DNA of 64,000 bases from Nocardioides zhouii (GCF_004137345.1 NZ_SDWV01000004.1:62001-126000); one strand, 5' to 3'; counted from the stretch's first letter, positions 39,084 through 49,563 are shown. The notes: generated by a model from the sequence alone, not told the origin. Numbers and translations are program-made.

Positions 39084-40369
39084 TGCTCGGCCGGCTCCTC
39101 GGCCGGGGTCGGTGCGTGAAGTCGTACGCGCGTGATGCGGTGGCCGTCGACCTCCGCGACCTCGAGCATCCAGTCGTCGACGGGGACGCTGTCGCCGACG
39201 TCGGCCATCCGCGCGAGCCGGTGCAGCACGAAACCGGCGACCGTCTCGTACGGGCCGTCCTCGAGCTCGACGCCGGTCCGCTCGCCGAAGTCCTCGATGG
39301 TGAGGCCGGCGTCGACGGTCTCCTGGTCGGCGGCCGCGGCGATCTCGGCGTCGCGGTCGTACTCGTCGTGGATGTCGCCGACGAGCTCCTCCATCAGGTC
39401 CTCGAGCGTGACGATCCCGTCAGTGCCGCCGTACTCGTCGACGACGAGCGCGATGTGGGCGCCGAGGCTGCGCAGCTGGTCGATCGAGGGCAGCACCCTG
39501 TTCGTGCGCGGGAGGACCGGAAGATCGCGGGCGATGGCGGCGACGGTGGTCGCGTGGTCGTCGGCGCGGCCGAGGACGTCGCGCAGGTGGAGGTAGCCGA
39601 GCACCTCGTCGAACGACTCGCCGGTCACCGGGTAGCGAGTGTAGGGCTGCTCGACGATGACGGCGACGGCCTCCGCGAGGGTCAGGTCGCCGCTGAGGAA
39701 CACGACGTCGCCGCGGGGTCGCATCACCTCGCTGATCGAGCGGTCGCCGGCCTCGAAGACGTCGTCGACGATCTTGCGCTCGCCCGCGGGGATGTCCTCG
39801 TGGCCCGAGATCATCATCCGGAGCTCCTCCTCGTCGACCTCGTCGCCGGAGGCGTCGGGGTTGCCGCCGAGCAGGCGGACGAGCAGGTTGGTGGAGAGCG
39901 AGAGCAGCCAGATCACCGGCTTCATCACAGTGGCGAACCCGCCCAGCGGCGGGGCGAAGAGCTTGGCGACGCCGACCGAGCGTTGGAGCGCCAGCCGCTT
40001 GGGCACCAGCTCGCCGAGCACGAGCGAGAGGTACGAGACCACCAGGGTCACGACGACCAGGGAGACAGTGTCGGGCGCCGGAGCGCCGAGGCCCTCGAAG
40101 ACCGGCGCGAAGGACGGTGCGAGCGTCGAGGCGCCGAATGCTGCGGAGAAGAAGCCGGCGACCGTGACGCCGATCTGCACCGCGGAGAGGAACCGGTTGG
40201 GGTCACGGGCGAGGGAGGCGACGGCGTGACCGCGGCCGCCCTGGGTGTCGAGCCGCTCGACCTGGCCGGAGCGCAGCGAGACCAGCGCAATCTCCGTCGC
40301 GGCGAAGACACCACCGGCGAGGATGAACGCGAGGACGAGCAGGACGTCGATCCAGGTTCCGGACTCCAC
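39080..40369 (-). CDS. CNNM/CBS-domain membrane protein (hemolysin C family)
   Basis: 429 residues. N-terminal CNNM transmembrane domain (LLVLAFILAGGVFAATEIALVSLR, about four helices), then paired CBS domains (MRPRGDVVFLSGDLTLAEAV; VVDEYGGTDGIVTLEDLMEELVGDI), then a CorC_HlyC domain. The family is linked to Mg2+ or other cation efflux and is regulated by nucleotide binding to CBS; the hemolysin name is historical. GTG at 40369 is chosen for TACGTT 6 bases upstream; upstream in-frame ATGs would not be on that message. Confidence 0.9.
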   Translation of the reverse strand: MESGTWIDVLLVLAFILAGGVFAATEIALVSLRSGQVERLDTQGGRGHAVASLARDPNRFLSAVQIGVTVAGFFSAAFGASTLAPSFAPVFEGLGAPAPDTVSLVVVTLVVSYLSLVLGELVPKRLALQRSVGVAKLFAPPLGGFATVMKPVIWLLSLSTNLLVRLLGGNPDASGDEVDEEELRMMISGHEDIPAGERKIVDDVFEAGDRSISEVMRPRGDVVFLSGDLTLAEAVAVIVEQPYTRYPVTGESFDEVLGYLHLRDVLGRADDHATTVAAIARDLPVLPRTNRVLPSIDQLRSLGAHIALVVDEYGGTDGIVTLEDLMEELVGDIHDEYDRDAEIAAAADQETVDAGLTIEDFGERTGVELEDGPYETVAGFVLHRLARMADVGDSVPVDDWMLEVAEVDGHRITRVRLHAPTPAEEPAEQ

Positions 40370-40375
40370 GGCCAC

Positions 40376-40381
40376 AACGTA
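40376..40381 (-). promoter_or_regulatory. Leaderless -10 hexamer of the CNNM/CBS gene
   Basis: TACGTT on the minus strand, then GTGGCC, then GTG at 40369. It sets the start at 40369 rather than at the upstream ATG in the same frame. Confidence 0.5.
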
Positions 40382-40443
40382 TCGAGCGCGCACCATACGC
40401 GGCTCCGGGAGCGCAGCGGGAACAAACGGTCCGCGGTCCGGTT

Positions 40444-41229
40444 GTGACTGACATGACCGTCCTCGTTGACCAGTCCATCGCCGAGCTCCGCGCCACCCAC
40501 GACCGGCTCGCGGCGCACGTCGCCACGTTGACGGCCGAGGACCTCGCCACGACCAGCGGCGCCGACCAGTGGACGGTCGCCGACGTCCTGTCGCACCTGG
40601 GCAGCGGCGCGGAGATCGCCCGCCACACCCTCGTCGCCGCACTGGGCGACGACGCCGACCGGCCCGAGAACACCGCCGTGTGGGATCGGTGGAACGCGAT
40701 GAGCCCCGCCGACCAGGCGGAGGCATTCGTCGCGAGCGACGCGCGCCTGGTCGAGCTCTACGAGTCGCTGACGCCCGAGCAGCGCGCCAGGACGAGCGTC
40801 GACCTCGGCTTCCTGCCGGCCCCGGTGCCCGTGGCGACGGCGGTGGGCATGCGGCTCAACGAGCAAGTGATGCACGACTGGGACGTCCGCGTCGCGACCG
40901 ACCCCGACGCCGCCCTCACCGGCACCGCGGCGGAGCTGCTGCTCCAGCACTACGCCGACGGCATGGGCTTCATGCTCGGGTTCATCGGCAAGGCCGATCG
41001 GGTCGACGCACCGACCCGCCTTGCGGTCGGCGAGCACACGCTCGCAATCACCGACTCCGTGGCCATCGAGGCCGACACGAGCGACCCGACGGCGACGTAC
41101 GCCGGTCCGCTCGAGGCGGTCGTACGCCTGGTGGGTGGCCGACTCGGCGAGAACCACACGCCGACCGACGCCACCGTCACCGGCAACGTCACCCTCGACG
41201 AGCTGCGTCAGGTGTTCCCGGGCTACTGA
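40444..41229 (+). CDS. Maleylpyruvate-isomerase/DinB-like (MDMPI) protein
   Basis: 261 residues, cytoplasmic. N-terminal MDMPI fold (WTVADVLSHLGSGAEIARHTLVAAL) and the metal His-pattern SHL...MRLNEQVMHDWDV typical of mycothiol-dependent enzymes. The C-terminal third is a separate alpha/beta domain, probably SCP2-like. Catalysis by mycothiol transfer is inferred by family only. GTG at 40444 or ATG at 40453 are both possible starts. The end overlaps the convergent amidohydrolase by 41 bases. Confidence 0.8.
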   Translation: MTDMTVLVDQSIAELRATHDRLAAHVATLTAEDLATTSGADQWTVADVLSHLGSGAEIARHTLVAALGDDADRPENTAVWDRWNAMSPADQAEAFVASDARLVELYESLTPEQRARTSVDLGFLPAPVPVATAVGMRLNEQVMHDWDVRVATDPDAALTGTAAELLLQHYADGMGFMLGFIGKADRVDAPTRLAVGEHTLAITDSVAIEADTSDPTATYAGPLEAVVRLVGGRLGENHTPTDATVTGNVTLDELRQVFPGY

Positions 41230-42091
41230 GCAGGGCGGCCGTGTTGTCCCAGCACACCGCGCGCAGCCACTCGTCGCCCAGGTCCAACGCGGCGAGCGCG
41301 TCGAGCTGGACGCCGTACGCATAGGGGATAATCGGGAAGTCGCTGCCGAGGTGCACCTTGCCGCCCAGCCCGAGGTCTCGCAGCCGCGGCAGCAGCTCCG
41401 CCGGGTAGGCGCCGCCGCCCATCTCCTCGAAGAAGGGCGTGAACGCCATCGTCGTGTCGAGCGCGACCCGCTCGTAGGCCTCGGCGAGCCGGAGGAACTC
41501 GGCGTACTCCGGCGCCCCGGCGTGGGCGATCACCAGCCGCAGCCGCGGGTGGCGCGCCAGCAGGTCGGCTACCGGTCCCGGGCCGGTGTGCTCGGTGGGG
41601 ACCGGGCCGCTGCCCGCGTGGAGCACGACCGGCGTGCCGGTGTCGGCGACGACACCCCACGCCTCGTCGAGCAGCGGGTCGGTGACGGTGAAGGCACCGA
41701 CCTGCACGTGGATCTTCCAGACCTCGACCGTTGCCGATCGCTCGGCGACGTACGCCGCCACGCCGGGCTCGGGGAAGAACGTGCCGCACACCGCCGCCTC
41801 GGGCACCCGCGCCGCGAAGCCGACCGCCCAGTCGTTGAGGAACTCGGCCATGTCGGGCTTGTGCGCGTAGGGCAGCGCGGTGAAGCGGCGTACGCCGAAC
41901 GAGCGCAGCGTCTCGACGAGCACGTCGTCCTCGTCGCGGTAGCGCAGCGGCCACGCGCGACCGATGAGTGGACCTGCGGAGTCGAACTGGGCGCGCACCT
42001 TGGCCATCACCCGCGGCGGCAGGAAGTGGGTGTGCAGGTCCTGCAGGCCGGGGAGGCCGAGGTCTCGGGCGAAGGTCCGAGGATCAGTCAC
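41189..42091 (-). CDS. Amidohydrolase-2 family metal-dependent hydrolase
   Basis: 300 residues, TIM barrel. Metal sites: HxH in [10 protein letters not shown], His in VVLHAGSGP, His in [10 protein letters not shown], and Asp in [14 protein letters not shown]. The type includes decarboxylases and lactonases; the substrate is unknown. GTG at 42091 lies 7 bases inside the end of smpB, so the two genes overlap by 8 bases and are probably coupled. Confidence 0.85.
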   Translation of the reverse strand: MTDPRTFARDLGLPGLQDLHTHFLPPRVMAKVRAQFDSAGPLIGRAWPLRYRDEDDVLVETLRSFGVRRFTALPYAHKPDMAEFLNDWAVGFAARVPEAAVCGTFFPEPGVAAYVAERSATVEVWKIHVQVGAFTVTDPLLDEAWGVVADTGTPVVLHAGSGPVPTEHTGPGPVADLLARHPRLRLVIAHAGAPEYAEFLRLAEAYERVALDTTMAFTPFFEEMGGGAYPAELLPRLRDLGLGGKVHLGSDFPIIPYAYGVQLDALAALDLGDEWLRAVCWDNTAALLSSPGTPDAARRG

Positions 42092-42563
42092 GGTGCCCCT
42101 TGAGCCGGCGCTGCACCGCCTCGACCTTCTCGCGGTTGGCGTCGCGCTCGGCGAGGGTGTGGCGCTTGTCGTAGGACTTCTTGCCCTTGGCGAGGGCGAT
42201 CTCGACCTTCGCCCGGCCGTCCTTGAAGTAGAGCGCAAGCGGGATGATCGTGTAGCCCTTGTCGGTGATCTTGCGCTCGATCTTGTCGATCTCGGAGCGG
42301 TTGAGCAGCATCTTGCGGCGCCGGCGCGCGGTGTGGTTGGTCCAGGTGCCCTGGCTGTACTCCGGGATGTGCACGCCGAGCAGCCACGCCTCGCCGTTGT
42401 CGATCTCGGCGAAGCCGTCGACCAGCGACGCACGGCCCATCCGCAGGGACTTGACCTCGGTCCCCACCAGGACGAGCCCGGCCTCCCACGTGTCCTCGAT
42501 GTGGTAGTCGTGGCGCGCCTTCTTGTTCTGCGCGACCATCTTCTGGCCCTGCTCCTTCGCCAT
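42084..42563 (-). CDS. smpB: SsrA-binding protein SmpB
   Basis: 159 residues, OB fold. Binds tmRNA and carries it to stalled ribosomes. Recognised from [39 protein letters not shown]-like turn, [24 protein letters not shown] and the basic C-terminal tail ([21 protein letters not shown]) that mimics mRNA. ATG at 42563 has GGGAGA upstream; a TTG at 42590 is unlikely. Its partner ssrA lies 3.6 kb downstream. Confidence 0.95.
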   Translation of the reverse strand: MAKEQGQKMVAQNKKARHDYHIEDTWEAGLVLVGTEVKSLRMGRASLVDGFAEIDNGEAWLLGVHIPEYSQGTWTNHTARRRRKMLLNRSEIDKIERKITDKGYTIIPLALYFKDGRAKVEIALAKGKKSYDKRHTLAERDANREKVEAVQRRLKGHRD

Positions 42564-42607
42564 GGGTTCATTCTCCCAGAGCGTGTCCAACGAGATGCGT
42601 GCGCCCG

Positions 42608-43882
42608 TCAGAACCAGTTCATCGGGTCGACGGCCTGGCCGTTGGCCATCACCGTGAAGTGGAGGTGGCAGCCCGTGGACCAGCCGGTGTCGCCCTCGTA
42701 GCCGAGGACCTGTCCTTCGGTGACCTGGTCGCCGACGCCCACGGTGTAGCCGCTGGCGTGGTTGTAGATCGTGGCGACGCCCTTGCCGCCGAGGACTCCG
42801 TGGTCCACGATCAGCCGGTTGCCGTAGACACCGCTCCAGTACGACGCGATGACCCGGCCCGGAGCGGCCGCACGGAGCGGGGTGCCGCAGCCGCCGCCGA
42901 AGTCGACGCCGTCGTGCAGGCCCCAGTAGTGGTAGATGGGGTGTGATCGGTAGCCGAAGGGCGACGTGACGTAGCCGTCGACCGGCATGGCCAGCAGTCC
43001 GGTCGAGGGACCGCCGGGGGCCGACCTGGCCTGGGCCCGAGCGAGCGCGCGGGCCCGGGCGACAGCGCGCGCGGCACGCTTGCGGAGCATCTCCTCGATG
43101 CGGTCCTGCTGCTTCTGGTGCTTGCGCAGCTTGGCCAGGTCCTGCGCGCGGGCCTCGCGGGCGTCGACCCGGGCGTCGCGGCGCTCGACGACGAGCGCGA
43201 CGACGGAGTCCTTGGCGTCCTGCTGCTCGGTCTCGAGGGCCTGCATCAGCTCGAGGTGCTCGGCCGCGGCCTCGCGCTGGTCGGCTACCTCGTCGCGCGC
43301 CTCGGAAACCTGGTCCTCCTGCACCTCGAGGAGCACCTCGGCGGCCTTGAGCTGGTCGTACGCCCGCGCCTCCTGGCCCACGATCACGTCGCGTACGCCG
43401 TTGCGGCGGGTGAGCTCCTCGGTCGTGACCGCGTCGAGCATCGCGGAGAAGGCGATCAGGTCGGGGTCGCCCTCGGAGTACATGTCGGCGACGGTGTTGG
43501 CGACCCGCTCGCGCTGGTCCTCGCGGTCGACCTGGCCGCGAGCGAGCTCGGCCTCGGCCTCGGCGAGGTCGAGCTCGGCCTGCGCCAGCTCGGCCTGCAT
43601 CTCGGCGTCGCGCTCCTGCGCGACCTCGACCTTGCCGCGCGCCGTCGCGAGCCGGGTCTTGGCGACCGACAGCTGCTCGTGGGCCGCGGCGAGCCGGGCG
43701 GCCGCCTTGCGGAGCTGGGAGCTCGACTCGTCGAGGTCCTGGTGGGCGCCCTTGATCTGGCGCTCGACCTCGCGCTGCCGGTCCTTGAGGTCGTCGGCGT
43801 GCGCGGCGGACATGCCCAGTGCCAGGACCGCAACGAGTGCTGCGGCCATGCGGCGTTGAGCGGTACGGGGGAAGGGACGCAC
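42608..43882 (-). CDS. M23 murein hydrolase with coiled coil, FtsEX-associated
   Basis: 424 residues. Signal peptide ([16 protein letters not shown]), a long coiled coil (residues ~30-270, rich in Ala, Glu, Arg and Gln), and a C-terminal LytM/M23 domain with zinc motifs HDGVDFG (HxxxD) and CHLHF (HxH), so it looks catalytically active. The layout resembles EnvC. Its place next to ftsX suggests FtsEX activates it during division. GTG at 43882 has AAGG upstream; the signal peptide length supports it. Confidence 0.85.
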   Translation of the reverse strand: MRPFPRTAQRRMAAALVAVLALGMSAAHADDLKDRQREVERQIKGAHQDLDESSSQLRKAAARLAAAHEQLSVAKTRLATARGKVEVAQERDAEMQAELAQAELDLAEAEAELARGQVDREDQRERVANTVADMYSEGDPDLIAFSAMLDAVTTEELTRRNGVRDVIVGQEARAYDQLKAAEVLLEVQEDQVSEARDEVADQREAAAEHLELMQALETEQQDAKDSVVALVVERRDARVDAREARAQDLAKLRKHQKQQDRIEEMLRKRAARAVARARALARAQARSAPGGPSTGLLAMPVDGYVTSPFGYRSHPIYHYWGLHDGVDFGGGCGTPLRAAAPGRVIASYWSGVYGNRLIVDHGVLGGKGVATIYNHASGYTVGVGDQVTEGQVLGYEGDTGWSTGCHLHFTVMANGQAVDPMNWF

Positions 43883-43947
43883 CGTGATTGCCTTCGTGTG
43901 AATGGAGCGTTCGGGGAAGAGAACGCTCAGACGGTAACCCCCGCGGC

Positions 43948-44859
43948 TCAGACTTTGAGGTATTTCCGCGTCAGCACGAGTGTCGGAAGCAGCGTCAGCA
44001 GCGGACCGAGGATCCCGACCGCTGCGGCAGCGAGCCAGAACTCGTCCCAGCCGATCCACGGGATGAACTTCAACGTGTCGTCGCCCCGGCCCTCGATGCC
44101 GAACTGCTGGACGGCGGCGAGCGCTCCCCCGGCCAGCAGCACGCCGATGACCGCGGTCACCAGCGCCTCGAGGAGGAAGGGCAGCGCGATGTAGAGCGTG
44201 GACGCGCCGACCAGCCGCATGATGCCGATCTCCTTGCGCCGCGCGAACGCCGCGAGCCGGATCGTGTTGGCCACCAGCAGCAGTGCGGCGAGGACCAGCA
44301 CGGAGGCGGTCACCAGCGCCACCCACTGCAGCATGCTGAGCGCGCCCAGGATCGGGGCGATGACCTTGCGCATGTCCTGCACGCGGGAGACGCCGTCGAG
44401 GCCCTTCACCGCGCTCGTGATGCCCTCGAACTGCTCCGGGTCGTCGAGCGTGATCCAGATCGTCTGCGGCATGTCCTCGGCCGTGATGGCCGGGTTGTCG
44501 CCCGAGAACAGCTCCTCCCCGTAGAGCTCCTTGGCCTTGTCGAGGGCCGTCTCGCTCGACTCGAAGTGGTAGTCGGCGACCTCGGGGTTGTCCTGGACGA
44601 CCTGCTCGATCTCGGTCTTCTGGGCGTCGGTCACCGAGCTGGGGCAGACCGGGTTACTGTCGCCGTTGCGGCACAGGAACACCGTGATCTGGAGCTGGTT
44701 GCCCCACTGCTCGGCGGCCTTGGTGGCCTGCTGCTGGAACAGCACGCCCATGCCGACGAGCGTGAGCGAGACGAACAGGGTCAGCACCACGGCCAGGTGC
44801 ATGGACAGGTTGCGTCGCAGGCCCTGGCCGAGCTCGGAGTAGACGTAACGAAGCTGCAT
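43948..44859 (-). CDS. ftsX: Cell division protein FtsX
   Basis: 303 residues, four transmembrane helices: one near 22-42, an extracellular domain (~45-175), then three near the C terminus. The ECD has two cysteines ([13 protein letters not shown]). FtsX with FtsE forms an ABC-type complex that controls septal peptidoglycan hydrolases. A 45-base gap separates it from ftsE and 65 bases from the M23 gene, so the three are probably one operon. Confidence 0.94.
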   Translation of the reverse strand: MQLRYVYSELGQGLRRNLSMHLAVVLTLFVSLTLVGMGVLFQQQATKAAEQWGNQLQITVFLCRNGDSNPVCPSSVTDAQKTEIEQVVQDNPEVADYHFESSETALDKAKELYGEELFSGDNPAITAEDMPQTIWITLDDPEQFEGITSAVKGLDGVSRVQDMRKVIAPILGALSMLQWVALVTASVLVLAALLLVANTIRLAAFARRKEIGIMRLVGASTLYIALPFLLEALVTAVIGVLLAGGALAAVQQFGIEGRGDDTLKFIPWIGWDEFWLAAAAVGILGPLLTLLPTLVLTRKYLKV

Positions 44860-44904
44860 GGAGGTGAGGCTCTCGATCTGTCGGTTCGTGGGGGGAGGCG
44901 GGGC

Positions 44905-45594
44905 TCAGGCCTGGTGGCCGTAGACGCCCTGCGCCTGGTCGCGTACGACGTGGCCGTTCTCGAGCTCGATGACGCGCTTGCGCATCTGGTCGACGATGCC
45001 CGAGTCGTGCGTCGCCATCACGACCGTGGTCCCGGTGCGGTTGATCCGGTCGAGGAGCTTCATGATGCCGACCGACGTCGTGGGGTCGAGGTTTCCGGTG
45101 GGCTCGTCGGCGATGAGGATCATCGGCCGGTTGACGAACGCCCGGGCCACGGCGACGCGCTGCTGCTCGCCACCCGAGAGCTCGTCGGGCATCCGGTCGC
45201 CCTTGCCGCTGAGGCCGACCAGCTCCAGCGTCTCGGGGACGAGGTCCTTGATCTCCTTGCGGGACTTGCCGATGACCTGGAGCGCGAAGGCGACGTTCTC
45301 CGTGACGGTCTTGTTGGGGAGCAGCCGGAAGTCCTGGAAGACCGTGCCGATGTCGCGGCGCAACCGGGGCACCTTCCAGCTCGCGAGCCGGTTGATCTCC
45401 TTGCCGGCGACGTACACCCGGCCCGAGGTCGGGCGGTACTCGCGCAGCACGAGGCGCAGGAAGGTCGACTTGCCGGAGCCCGAGGACCCGACGAGGAAGA
45501 CGAACTCCCCCTTCTCGACGTCGACGGAGATGTTGTCGAGCGCGGGGTGCGGGTGACCGGCGTAGGCCTTGGTCACCTTCTCGAAGCGAATCAC
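44905..45594 (-). CDS. ftsE: Cell division ATP-binding protein FtsE
   Basis: 229 residues, ABC ATPase. Walker [10 protein letters not shown] (36-44), signature [14 protein letters not shown], Walker [11 protein letters not shown], and THD switch. Cytoplasmic partner of FtsX. The GTG start has TAGCCT 6 bases upstream (leaderless), facing the divergent ECF sigma gene. Confidence 0.96.
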   Translation of the reverse strand: MIRFEKVTKAYAGHPHPALDNISVDVEKGEFVFLVGSSGSGKSTFLRLVLREYRPTSGRVYVAGKEINRLASWKVPRLRRDIGTVFQDFRLLPNKTVTENVAFALQVIGKSRKEIKDLVPETLELVGLSGKGDRMPDELSGGEQQRVAVARAFVNRPMILIADEPTGNLDPTTSVGIMKLLDRINRTGTTVVMATHDSGIVDQMRKRVIELENGHVVRDQAQGVYGHQA

Positions 45595-45645
45595 GCATCG
45601 AGGCTACGTGAGGGGTGCGCGGGTTCTCGAAACGCGCGCCGCGGT

Positions 45646-45673
45646 GCAACCCGCGGGCGGTCCGGTGCGTGTT
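45646..45673 (+). promoter_or_regulatory. Candidate ECF-type promoter of the sigma factor gene
   Basis: GCAACC (45646-45651), a 16-base spacer, then CGTGTT (45668-45673). The -35/-10 shape fits ECF sigma promoters, so the gene may be autoregulated. The ATG lies 49 bases beyond the -10. Confidence 0.4.
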
Positions 45674-45721
45674 GGGTGGATGACGGCGCCTCCGGGGCGC
45701 CGACCGGGACGGGGGACGTGG

Positions 45722-46228
45722 ATGACCGACGGGGCCGAGCACGAGTTCGCCGAGTTCTACACGGCGACCTGGCCGCGGACGCTCGCCTGCACGTACGCCC
45801 TCACCGGTGACCGCGGCGCGGCCGAGGAGCTCGCCCAGGAGGCGTACGTCAAGGCGTGGTCGCACTGGGACCGGGTCGCGGCCTACGACCAGCCGGCGTC
45901 GTGGGTGCGGCAGGTGGCCACCCGGCTCGCGGTGAGCAGGTGGCGCCGCAGCAGGGTCGCGGCGGCCTGGCTCGCCCGCAACCGCCAGCAGTCGACCGCT
46001 CCCCCGCCCGACGAGACCACGACGGCACTCGTACGCGCGCTCCAGCAGATCCCCGAGCCGCAGCGCCGGGCGATCGTCCTGCACCACCTCGCCGACCTCC
46101 CGGTCGCCGAGGTCGCCCGCCTCGAGCACTGCCCGGTCGGGACCGTCAAGGCCCGCCTGTCGCGTGGTCGCGGCGCCCTGGCCCTCCTCCTCGCCGACGA
46201 GCCGAACGGAGCTCCCACCCATGTCTGA
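45722..46228 (+). CDS. ECF sigma factor, SigE family
   Basis: 168 residues. Sigma-70 region 2 (FAEFYTATWPRTLACTYALTGDRGAAEELAQEAYVKAW) and region 4 (IPEPQRRAIVLHHLADLPVAEVARLEHCPVGTVKARLSRG). The size and LAQEAYVKAW fit the actinobacterial SigE family. The GGGGGA Shine-Dalgarno supports ATG 45722. It is coupled to the next gene by an 8-base overlap, and that product is probably its membrane regulator. Confidence 0.93.
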   Translation: MTDGAEHEFAEFYTATWPRTLACTYALTGDRGAAEELAQEAYVKAWSHWDRVAAYDQPASWVRQVATRLAVSRWRRSRVAAAWLARNRQQSTAPPPDETTTALVRALQQIPEPQRRAIVLHHLADLPVAEVARLEHCPVGTVKARLSRGRGALALLLADEPNGAPTHV

Positions 46229-47462
46229 CCTCGACCAGAACCTCGACCGCGCCTTCGAGGCGCTCACCCGGGACCTCGCGCACTCCCCCGGCCCCGGGGC
46301 CGCGGCGGCCATGTCGACCAGCCGCCGGCGACGACGTACGCGGGTGGGTGCCGTGGCGCTCGCCGCGCTCGTCGTCGTGGGTGGCGGACTCGCCGTGCCG
46401 CGGCTCGTGTCCCCCGAGGACGGGGTGGCGTCGAACGGCCGCTCCGCACGTCTCGACACCGCAGCCATCGCCGCGGCCACCGACGGGTGGATCGGCGAGT
46501 GGGAGACGTGGGAGCGCTACTCGCCGTGGGGCGGCGGCAGCTTCTCGACAGCGTCGTGCTCGTACCTGGGTGGACCGGGCGGGGATCAGGTGCCGGAGCC
46601 GACGAGCAGGGGGAACTCCCGCTTCGTCAGCCACTCCGGAGCCTCGGCCGTCCTCGTCTTCTCGCGCTACGCAGACCCAGGCGTCGCCACGTCCGCCGAG
46701 GGGCTCTCCACACCTGCCCCGAACACGTGCGCCACCACGACGACGTACGACGTCGACGGCGTGCAGGTGCGCCACGACTCGATGCCGCCCGACCCCGTGT
46801 CGGACGCCGACATGTGGCTCGGCGACGTCTGGACCGTACGGATCGGGGCCGACCGTGCCCAGCTCGAGCTGGTCAACGACACCGGCGTGGCCGACGACGC
46901 GACCGCCGAGGAGGTGGCCGAGGCGCTCGTGGCGGGGCTGCGCGACGGCTGGACGCAGTCAGGCATGACAGAGGTCACGTCGCAGCCGGTTTCTAGGGGA
47001 CAGCTGCCGGATTGGCCGGACGTGGACCTTGACGGGGCCTTGGCCGGATGGCAGAGCGCGTCGCGGGCGGAGGCCTCGCCCGACCCGAACGTGCCATGCC
47101 TCGACGAGGTGCTCGCCGGAGGCACGGGGAGGGCGTCGGCCGGCGGGACGCCGAGAGGCGTCACGTGGCGGGTCGCCGGCTACGACGGCGAGACGACGGC
47201 GTCGGCAGGAGTGGCGGCGATGCTCGATGAGCTCCGCTCCTGCCGGACGGGTGGGATGCAGGTCGAGACCCTGCCCAACGGCGTGCACGTGGTGACGTAC
47301 GACGTCGGTGGCGAGGACGGCAGGGGCGCCATCTGGTTCGCGTCCAATGGCGACCGGGCAGGGCTCATCGCCGTCGACGGGGCCAACCGGCCGATGCCGA
47401 TGGACGTCCGCGAGGACGTCGCTGACCTGCTCTACGAGATCCTGCGCCTGCCCTGGGACTGA
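46221..47462 (+). CDS. Membrane protein coupled to the sigma factor (probable anti-sigma role)
   Basis: 413 residues. N-terminal cytoplasmic segment of ~40 residues, one membrane helix (VGAVALAALVVVGGGLAV, residues ~54-70), and a large external domain with about six cysteines. There is no zinc-binding anti-sigma motif (HxxxCxxC). The 8-base overlap with the sigma gene suggests it is a sensor that sequesters the sigma factor; this is context only, since the cytoplasmic segment is very short. Confidence 0.65.
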   Translation: MSDLDQNLDRAFEALTRDLAHSPGPGAAAAMSTSRRRRRTRVGAVALAALVVVGGGLAVPRLVSPEDGVASNGRSARLDTAAIAAATDGWIGEWETWERYSPWGGGSFSTASCSYLGGPGGDQVPEPTSRGNSRFVSHSGASAVLVFSRYADPGVATSAEGLSTPAPNTCATTTTYDVDGVQVRHDSMPPDPVSDADMWLGDVWTVRIGADRAQLELVNDTGVADDATAEEVAEALVAGLRDGWTQSGMTEVTSQPVSRGQLPDWPDVDLDGALAGWQSASRAEASPDPNVPCLDEVLAGGTGRASAGGTPRGVTWRVAGYDGETTASAGVAAMLDELRSCRTGGMQVETLPNGVHVVTYDVGGEDGRGAIWFASNGDRAGLIAVDGANRPMPMDVREDVADLLYEILRLPWD

Positions 47463-47472
47463 CCCGGCACCA

Positions 47473-47516
47473 ACGTCATGAGAATCATCGGTTCGAACCC
47501 AGGATTCTCATGACGT
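47473..47516. terminator. Bidirectional hairpin between convergent genes
   Basis: 14-bp perfect inverted repeat ACGTCATGAGAATC / GATTCTCATGACGT, with a 16-base loop that itself contains the palindrome GGTTCGAACC. It fits between the anti-sigma-like stop and the prfB stop (47521). T-runs are absent on both sides. Confidence 0.65.
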
Positions 47517-47520
47517 CCGG

Positions 47521-48636
47521 TCAGGCGTCGACCTTGTCGGCGCCCCGGCGCCAGCGGATGCCGGCCTCCATGAAGTCGTCGAGGTCGCCGTCGAACACGG
47601 CGCTGGGGTTACCGGACTCGTGGCCGGTCCGCAGGTCCTTGACGACCTGGTAGGGGTTGAGGACGTAGTTGCGCATCTGGTCGCCCCAGCTGGCCTGCAC
47701 GTCGCCCTTGAGGTCCTTCTTGAGCGCGGCCTCCTCGGCCTTCTTGCGGGCGAGGAGCTTGGCCTTGAGCACGACCATCGCGGACGCCTTGTTCTGCAGC
47801 TGCGACTTCTCGTTCTGGCAGGACACGACGATGCCGGTCGGGAGGTGGGTCAGCCGGACCGCCGAGTCGGTGGTGTTGACGGACTGGCCGCCGGGACCGC
47901 CGGAGCGGAAGACGTCGGTGCGGATCTCGTTCTCGTCGACCTCGATCTCGTCGGTCTGCTCGAGCATGGGCACCACCTCGACGGCGGCGAACGAGGTCTG
48001 GCGGCGGCCCTGGTTGTCGAAGGGGCTGATCCGCACCAGGCGGTGGGTGCCGGCCTCGACCGAGAGCGTGCCGTAGGCGTAGGGCGCGTGGATCGCGAAC
48101 TCGGCGGACTTGATGCCCGCCTCCTCGGCGTACGACACCTCGTAGACCTCGACGCCGTACTTGTGCTGCTCGGCCCAGCGCGTGTACATCCGCATGAGCA
48201 TCTCGGCGAAGTCGGCGGCGTCGACGCCGCCGGCGCCCGAGCGGATCGTCACGATCGCCTCGCGCTCGTCGTACTCGCCGGCGAGGAGGGTGCGGATCTC
48301 GAGGGACTCCACCGACTTCTTGATCCGGTTGAGCTCGCGCTCGGAGTCGGCGAGCGAGTCGGCGTCGCCCTCCTCCTGGGCCATCTCGACCATCAGGCCG
48401 AGGTCCTCGATGCGGGCCTCGAGGCCGGTGAACCGGTCGAGCTCGCCCTGCAGCGCGGAGAGGCGACCGGTGATGCGGGTCGCGCTGTCGACGTCGTCCC
48501 AGAGGTCGGGTGCGGCGACCTGCTCGCTCAGGTCGGCGATCTCACCGCGCATCCGGTCGATGTTGAGCACCGACCCGATGGTCTTCATGGTCGCCAGGAG
48601 CTGCTTGATCTCTGCGTCGTAGTCGATGCCTGCCAC
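47521..48636 (-). CDS. prfB: Peptide chain release factor 2
   Basis: 371 residues. GGQ peptidyl-hydrolysis motif in [10 protein letters not shown] and the stop-codon-reading SPF tripeptide in [10 protein letters not shown] identify RF2. The reading frame is uninterrupted, so the UGA frameshift used for control in E. coli prfB is absent. GTG at 48636 has TAGTGT 8 bases upstream. Confidence 0.95.
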   Translation of the reverse strand: MAGIDYDAEIKQLLATMKTIGSVLNIDRMRGEIADLSEQVAAPDLWDDVDSATRITGRLSALQGELDRFTGLEARIEDLGLMVEMAQEEGDADSLADSERELNRIKKSVESLEIRTLLAGEYDEREAIVTIRSGAGGVDAADFAEMLMRMYTRWAEQHKYGVEVYEVSYAEEAGIKSAEFAIHAPYAYGTLSVEAGTHRLVRISPFDNQGRRQTSFAAVEVVPMLEQTDEIEVDENEIRTDVFRSGGPGGQSVNTTDSAVRLTHLPTGIVVSCQNEKSQLQNKASAMVVLKAKLLARKKAEEAALKKDLKGDVQASWGDQMRNYVLNPYQVVKDLRTGHESGNPSAVFDGDLDDFMEAGIRWRRGADKVDA

Positions 48637-48743
48637 ATCGGCCCACACTACGGCGCCGCCATGACGGGTGTCGAAAACAGCAGCGGCGAGCACTCCCGGG
48701 CCTGTGACCCCGGTCGTGCCCGCCGCTGCAGAACGGGTGCGCG

Positions 48744-49526
48744 TCAGCGCGTGCAGAGGACCTCGGGCGTGGCGACAGCGGCGGTCGCAGCCGGGGTCGC
48801 GGTGGTGCTGGCGTCGAGCTTCAGGCGGAAGACGCCGGTCAGGTCGAGCTCCTCGTCGGCGACGATCGTGCCCACGGCCAGCGGGTGCGTGGCGAGGGTC
48901 TTGCCGTCCGCCGACACGGTCACGGCGCCGCTGGAACCGGAGAGCGAGGAGTCGGTGAGGGCGTACGTCGCGCGCAACGCGGTGCACTTGCGACCGAGGG
49001 TGAACTCCGCGGTGGCCGCGGTGCCCGGGGTGACGGTCGAGAGGCTGGCGGTGAAGTACTCGGTGCCGATGGTCGCGCCGTTGCTCGCGAAGCCGGTTCC
49101 GGCGAAGGTGCGGTAGCCGAGCTTCTCCCAGCGGTAGACCTCGACCTCGACGGACGGGCTGGTGCCCTTGGCGAACCCGTTCGACGCGGGCTTGACCACG
49201 CGGTACTCGCGCGAGCCGGGCGTCGAGGGCTTGTCGGTGAGCTTGTAGGTCCCGTTGGCCTTGATCTTCGCTGTGCCGGTCGAGACCCAGCGCTTCTTGT
49301 TCCCCACGCGCTGCTGGAGGGTCACCTTCTGACCGGCGGCCTTCGGGGTGACGCGGCCGCGCACCTTGACGGTGTCCTCCTTGGCGACGGCGACCTCGAT
49401 GTTGGCCGTGGCGCTCACCGAGTAGGCGCGGGCCTTGGCGGGTGCCGCCTGTGCGACCGGCGCGGTCAGCGCGATCGAGGAGGCGGCGACGGCTGCGGTG
49501 GCAGCCAGGGCGGTGATGCGGTTCAT
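48744..49526 (-). CDS. Secreted NPCBM/NEW2-like protein
   Basis: 260 residues. Signal peptide ([22 protein letters not shown]). The middle is Ig-like, as in cell-surface proteins ([28 protein letters not shown]), and the C-terminal ~110 residues resemble the NPCBM/NEW2 carbohydrate-binding-like domain ([31 protein letters not shown]). No catalytic motif. GAGGGAGA precedes the ATG. Confidence 0.7.
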   Translation of the reverse strand: MNRITALAATAAVAASSIALTAPVAQAAPAKARAYSVSATANIEVAVAKEDTVKVRGRVTPKAAGQKVTLQQRVGNKKRWVSTGTAKIKANGTYKLTDKPSTPGSREYRVVKPASNGFAKGTSPSVEVEVYRWEKLGYRTFAGTGFASNGATIGTEYFTASLSTVTPGTAATAEFTLGRKCTALRATYALTDSSLSGSSGAVTVSADGKTLATHPLAVGTIVADEELDLTGVFRLKLDASTTATPAATAAVATPEVLCTR

Positions 49527-49547
49527 GGGATCTCCCTCGTGTGTGTA

Positions 49548-49563
49548 CGGCCCGCGAGGGCCG
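49548..49563 (-). terminator. Small GNRA-loop hairpin after treZ
   Basis: 6-bp stem CGGCCC / GGGCCG on a 4-base loop, 24 bases past the treZ stop, just before the NPCBM-like gene start. A weak terminator. Confidence 0.4.

Noticed and set aside
47521..48636. Possible programmed frameshift in prfB
   Set aside because: The frame is continuous and no internal UGA with a slippery site is present near codon 25.
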